DNA of 64,000 nt from RGIG8748 sp045539515 (GTDB lineage: Bacteria > Bacillota > Clostridia > UMGS1810): contig JAZQFN010000017.1 of NCBI GenBank assembly GCA_045539515.1, forward strand, positions 19,355 to 83,354. The letters are read 5' to 3'. Position 1 is the first letter of the stretch. Every line of letters begins with the position of its first letter. The notes under the pieces were generated by a model, which worked only from the letters and a program-made list of their open reading frames with translations, did not search any database and was not told the DNA's origin. Made by a program: the position numbers and the translations under genes. Shown one piece after another: positions 61,238 through 64,000 of this stretch.

Positions 61238-63853
61238 ATGAATTTTAATGATATAAAAACCACAGATATACTGACACGTCACGATGTGGTGTTTAAAGCT
61301 CCCGTATGCGACCAAACCTACGGTCTGCCCCTTGGTGACGGAAGTCGGGGCTATCTTTTGTGGTTTGAAGAGAACAAGCTCAACATAAACATAAACAGCA
61401 CCGACCTTATAGACGACATCGGTGCAGGTGATTTTTACACAAAAAGAGAAGATGAAACCCATGCCGTGTGCCGTAACGGTGCAAAGTTCAGCGTGGATTT
61501 CAGTTGTCCGATATTTGACTCAATATATCAAAGTAACTTTGAGGCAAGGCTGTCGCTAAAAAATGCCACAGCAACAATAGAGAACCAAACACCTTTTTTA
61601 AGCAACAAAATAACCGCTTTCGCTTCCGAAAAATCAAAGGTAGCAATAGTTTCCGTAAATACAGAAGGAACCGACGAAATGAGCTTACGCTCTGCACTTG
61701 AAAGATGGGGAAGCAGAACCTTTATGTATTGGTATATACGCTTTAGTCCGGACAACTCCGCAGGGCTTTCGGGTACAAAAAGCGGAATTTTCGGCAAGAC
61801 TTTTTACGTTTCTCAAGAATTAAACGGAATGTGCTTTACCGTAGCGGTGATGCCTTTATCAGACTGCGCTGTCAACACAAAAAAGCGAAACAAGCACTCT
61901 GCAGAATGTGAAACAGAATGCAGAAAAGAAATAAATATTGATTACTACATAACCCTTGCTACCGGTAAAACAACCGAAGAAACGGAAAAAGAGGCTTATA
62001 ATAACCTTAAAAATGCCGTAAAGCAAGGAAAAGAAGAAATATATAAAGAGCATTTGGCTATGTGGGAAGAATTCTGGAATAAATCCTTTATATCACTTCC
62101 CGAAGATATGGATTTTGCGGAAAATCTGTGGTACCTTAATCTGTACTACGGCAACTGCCAGATGAGAGGAAAATACCCACCCCACTTTTGCAATGGTGTG
62201 TGGGGATTCTACCACGATTTTGTACCATGGAATATGTACTTTCACTACAACACACAGCACAGCATAAATTCCTATGGAGGTGCAAATCATCCTGAACTTT
62301 GCAAAACATATTTTGACTTTAGAAACAATCAGCTTCCAAAGGCGAAAAGATATGCCGAAGAAATAAAAAACACGCAAGGTGCTTTCTTTACGGACATATG
62401 CGACCTTAAAGGCAGAATGATTGCAAATAACGCGGAACTTTCCAAAAACTGCACCTGCGGTGCGCAGATAGCCATGCTTATGTACAAAAACTATTTGTAC
62501 ACAGGCGACATTAACTTCTATGAAAACACTGCCATGCCTTTCATGAAGGAAATCGGCAAATTCTATCTTGATATGCTCTATATTGGAAGCGACGGCAAGT
62601 ATCACATTACAGACACCACCGCCTATGAGGGAAGTCCCCTGTTTACCGACAGCATTACAGACCTTTCTGCCATAAGGGCGCTTTTTGGCGTGCTGGGGAA
62701 TATACTGCCAACCGCCGAAGCAGAAGTGTATCGGAACAGGCTTAATAATCTTGTGGACTTTACCTATGTGAATATGGAAGAAGACGAAGTAACCGTTGGA
62801 AATTTTGTTTTTGGTATAGGCACAGGCGAAGCCGTAAAAGACACAAAGGTGCTTTCTGTGGGAATACCCACGGAAGAAGGACAACTCGAAGTAGGAAAAC
62901 CTGCACGAAAAACCTTTGGCACAGCCGAAAGACAACAAAACTCCTACTACGGATTCCCCGATGCGGAAATGTCTGTTATATACCCGTCGGGCATTGTAGG
63001 TATTAAAGATAAACGAACAAAGCTTTATAATGCGGTATACAACTCTATTTGTATGCACCACCCTGCTCTGTGGGAAGAAAATGACAGCAAAGATGGAATG
63101 TGCATGGGATGGTGTATGATGCCAATATACCTTGCCAGAATGGGTATGGCTAAAGAACTTTACGAGCAAATAAAAAGAAGCATATCCACATGGATTGCAT
63201 ATCCTCAAGGGTTTGGTCTGTACGGTGGCTACGATAGTCCGGGTGGCAAAGGTGCCAACACAAAGCGAGGCACAAAAGACCGCTTTATAAAGATGGATAT
63301 ACTGAAAATTGACGGTGAACACAAAGAAAAAGTAATAGAATTTAATAACGACTTTTTTGATGATAAGCCGGAATATCACTCCACTGTGAATCTGTGGAAT
63401 TTCAGGCATTTTGACCTGGAGGCACTGCCTATAATATCCAATGCATTAACAGAAATGCTCGTACAAAGCTACGACGAATGTGTACGACTTTTCTGCTCAA
63501 TTACAAAAGACAGCGAAGTTTCCTTTAAGCTTGCTGCAGAGGGTGGATTTACGGTAAGTGCTTCCTACAAAAGCGGAGAATGCAATGCCTTATTTGAAAA
63601 CAATCTCGGAAACGAGCTTAAAACAGCATTTGAAAACATAAACAGTGGGGTTTCTTTTTACAATTACATCACCGGCGAAATACTTGAATTCGAAGAACAA
63701 AACAAAGTATATACTTTAAAAACACCGAAAGGAACAAAAATTCTCGCTGTAACCGACAATGGTAAAGATATATGTATAAATCCCAACATGAATATAAATC
63801 AGAATGCAAAGCATATGGGTGACGCTATGCTGGGATGCGACAGAGAATTTTAA
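61238..63853 (+). CDS. GH95-like glycoside hydrolase
   Basis: 871 aa. The opening APVCDQTYGLPLGDGSRGYLLW resembles the LPLGNGxxGA start of GH95 alpha-L-fucosidases/galactosidases. The order is an N-terminal beta supersandwich (1-270), a linker, an (alpha/alpha)6 barrel (about 285-760, NLYYGNCQMRGKYPPHFCNGVWG) and a C-terminal beta domain. The GH95 catalytic Asn/Asp pair cannot be assigned by eye, so membership or a sister family is tentative. No signal peptide. A long antisense frame over it is a shadow. It is the last gene before the putative IS end. Confidence 0.7.
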   Translation: MNFNDIKTTDILTRHDVVFKAPVCDQTYGLPLGDGSRGYLLWFEENKLNININSTDLIDDIGAGDFYTKREDETHAVCRNGAKFSVDFSCPIFDSIYQSNFEARLSLKNATATIENQTPFLSNKITAFASEKSKVAIVSVNTEGTDEMSLRSALERWGSRTFMYWYIRFSPDNSAGLSGTKSGIFGKTFYVSQELNGMCFTVAVMPLSDCAVNTKKRNKHSAECETECRKEINIDYYITLATGKTTEETEKEAYNNLKNAVKQGKEEIYKEHLAMWEEFWNKSFISLPEDMDFAENLWYLNLYYGNCQMRGKYPPHFCNGVWGFYHDFVPWNMYFHYNTQHSINSYGGANHPELCKTYFDFRNNQLPKAKRYAEEIKNTQGAFFTDICDLKGRMIANNAELSKNCTCGAQIAMLMYKNYLYTGDINFYENTAMPFMKEIGKFYLDMLYIGSDGKYHITDTTAYEGSPLFTDSITDLSAIRALFGVLGNILPTAEAEVYRNRLNNLVDFTYVNMEEDEVTVGNFVFGIGTGEAVKDTKVLSVGIPTEEGQLEVGKPARKTFGTAERQQNSYYGFPDAEMSVIYPSGIVGIKDKRTKLYNAVYNSICMHHPALWEENDSKDGMCMGWCMMPIYLARMGMAKELYEQIKRSISTWIAYPQGFGLYGGYDSPGGKGANTKRGTKDRFIKMDILKIDGEHKEKVIEFNNDFFDDKPEYHSTVNLWNFRHFDLEALPIISNALTEMLVQSYDECVRLFCSITKDSEVSFKLAAEGGFTVSASYKSGECNALFENNLGNELKTAFENINSGVSFYNYITGEILEFEEQNKVYTLKTPKGTKILAVTDNGKDICINPNMNINQNAKHMGDAMLGCDREF

Positions 63854-63860
63854 AAACAAA

Positions 63861-64000
63861 GGCTCTATAATAAATGTTGGGGTGTCCAACAAATAGAGCT
63901 CAAGGAAAATTAAAATAATTAATAAAAAAAGAGAGCATATTTGTTCAAAATCCGTTATAATGGAATTGACGAGAAACCAAAGAAACGGAGGAACAGGATA
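63861..64000 (+). mobile_element. Possible left end of an ISL3-type insertion sequence (cut by window)
   Basis: GGCTCTAT at 63861 starts a segment whose GGCTCT end resembles ISL3-family termini. GCTCTAT (63862-63868) and ATAGAGC (63893-63899), with GTTGG/CCAAC inside, form a hairpin. A TATAAT (63956-63961) and a GGAGGAACAG ribosome binding site at the very end suggest a gene starting just beyond the window, as a transposase would. No transposase sequence is visible here. It could also be just the terminator-like hairpin of the GH95-like gene. Confidence 0.3.

Noticed and set aside
62093..63409. Antisense frame of 438 codons over the GH95-like gene
   Set aside because: It is the complement of a well-supported coding frame. 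Composition is dominated by Cys, His, Phe and Val, typical of antisense reading, and no start site is evident.
63941..63946. TTGTTC as -35 box of the putative transposase
   Set aside because: It lies only 9 bp from the TATAAT, so it cannot be the partner -35. Only the -10 box is retained.

Overview
The window reads as a chromosomal segment of an anaerobic, spore-forming member of the Clostridia (Bacillota), probably a gut or rumen polysaccharide degrader. The evidence is a complete spoIIIAA-AH operon, a SigH-type sigma factor, an acetate kinase / phosphotransacetylase pair, Bacillota-style operons (dgt-dnaG-rpoD, nusB-xseA-xseB-ispA-dxs-tlyA, yceD-rpmF), many AGGAGG ribosome binding sites, AT-rich spacers and a moderate GC content. 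I cannot name a species. No tRNA or rRNA gene was seen. One structural RNA, RNase P RNA, is clear.

Layout. 1-4.7 kb: the 3'-truncated end of a GH2 beta-mannosidase-like gene, a fold-back repeat region, a SIS isomerase and ROK kinase pair, and a divergent AraC regulator. 4.7-5.1 kb: rnpB. 5.1-19 kb: a glycan-use region with a frameshifted unknown gene, a 660-bp hairpin-rich noncoding block, GH88, an EutH-like permease, a 2-hydroxyacid dehydrogenase, two tandem GH39 paralogues, a GH5-like enzyme and a GH42 beta-galactosidase. trmK-nif3 sit directly behind the GH42 gene. 19-36 kb: housekeeping genes (pgi, plsY, der, DUF512 radical SAM, a HAD phosphatase, rpmF, yceD, ackA, pta, murI, a GerM-like lipoprotein, a two-component system, a ComEA-like protein, rpoD, dnaG, dgt). 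35-39 kb: an alpha/beta hydrolase, a DUF3006 protein, a CE1-like esterase and a DUF4965 protein. 39-43 kb: an MntR-type regulator, brnQ, metY and a DivIVA-like protein. 43-50.7 kb: a DUF2156 protein, radC, the isoprenoid and exonuclease VII operon, and an Asp23 protein. 50.8-55.4 kb: spoIIIA operon. 55.5-57.4 kb: sigH and rplM-rpsI, followed by a 179-bp tandem repeat. 57.9-63.9 kb: a SHOCT protein, a DUF4886 protein, and a two-gene carbohydrate operon ending in a GH95-like enzyme. The last ~140 bp may be the end of an insertion sequence.

How it fits together. The hydrolases of 0-19 kb would release mannosides, galactosides, pentosides and unsaturated uronyl residues. The ROK kinase, SIS isomerase and Pgi could feed sugar phosphates into glycolysis, and Pta-AckA would give ATP and acetate. 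Several carbohydrate operons have their own promoter plus a different palindrome or direct repeat beside it, which suggests separate transcription factors. Almost all genes from 0 to 55.4 kb are on the minus strand; from 55.5 kb most are on the plus strand.

I found no clear new defence or mobile system. The most unusual items are noncoding: the 179-bp tandem unit behind rpsI, the inverted two-hairpin modules around 6.1-6.8 kb, the 21-bp-spaced direct repeats at the DUF4965 promoter, and the decamer array upstream of rplM.
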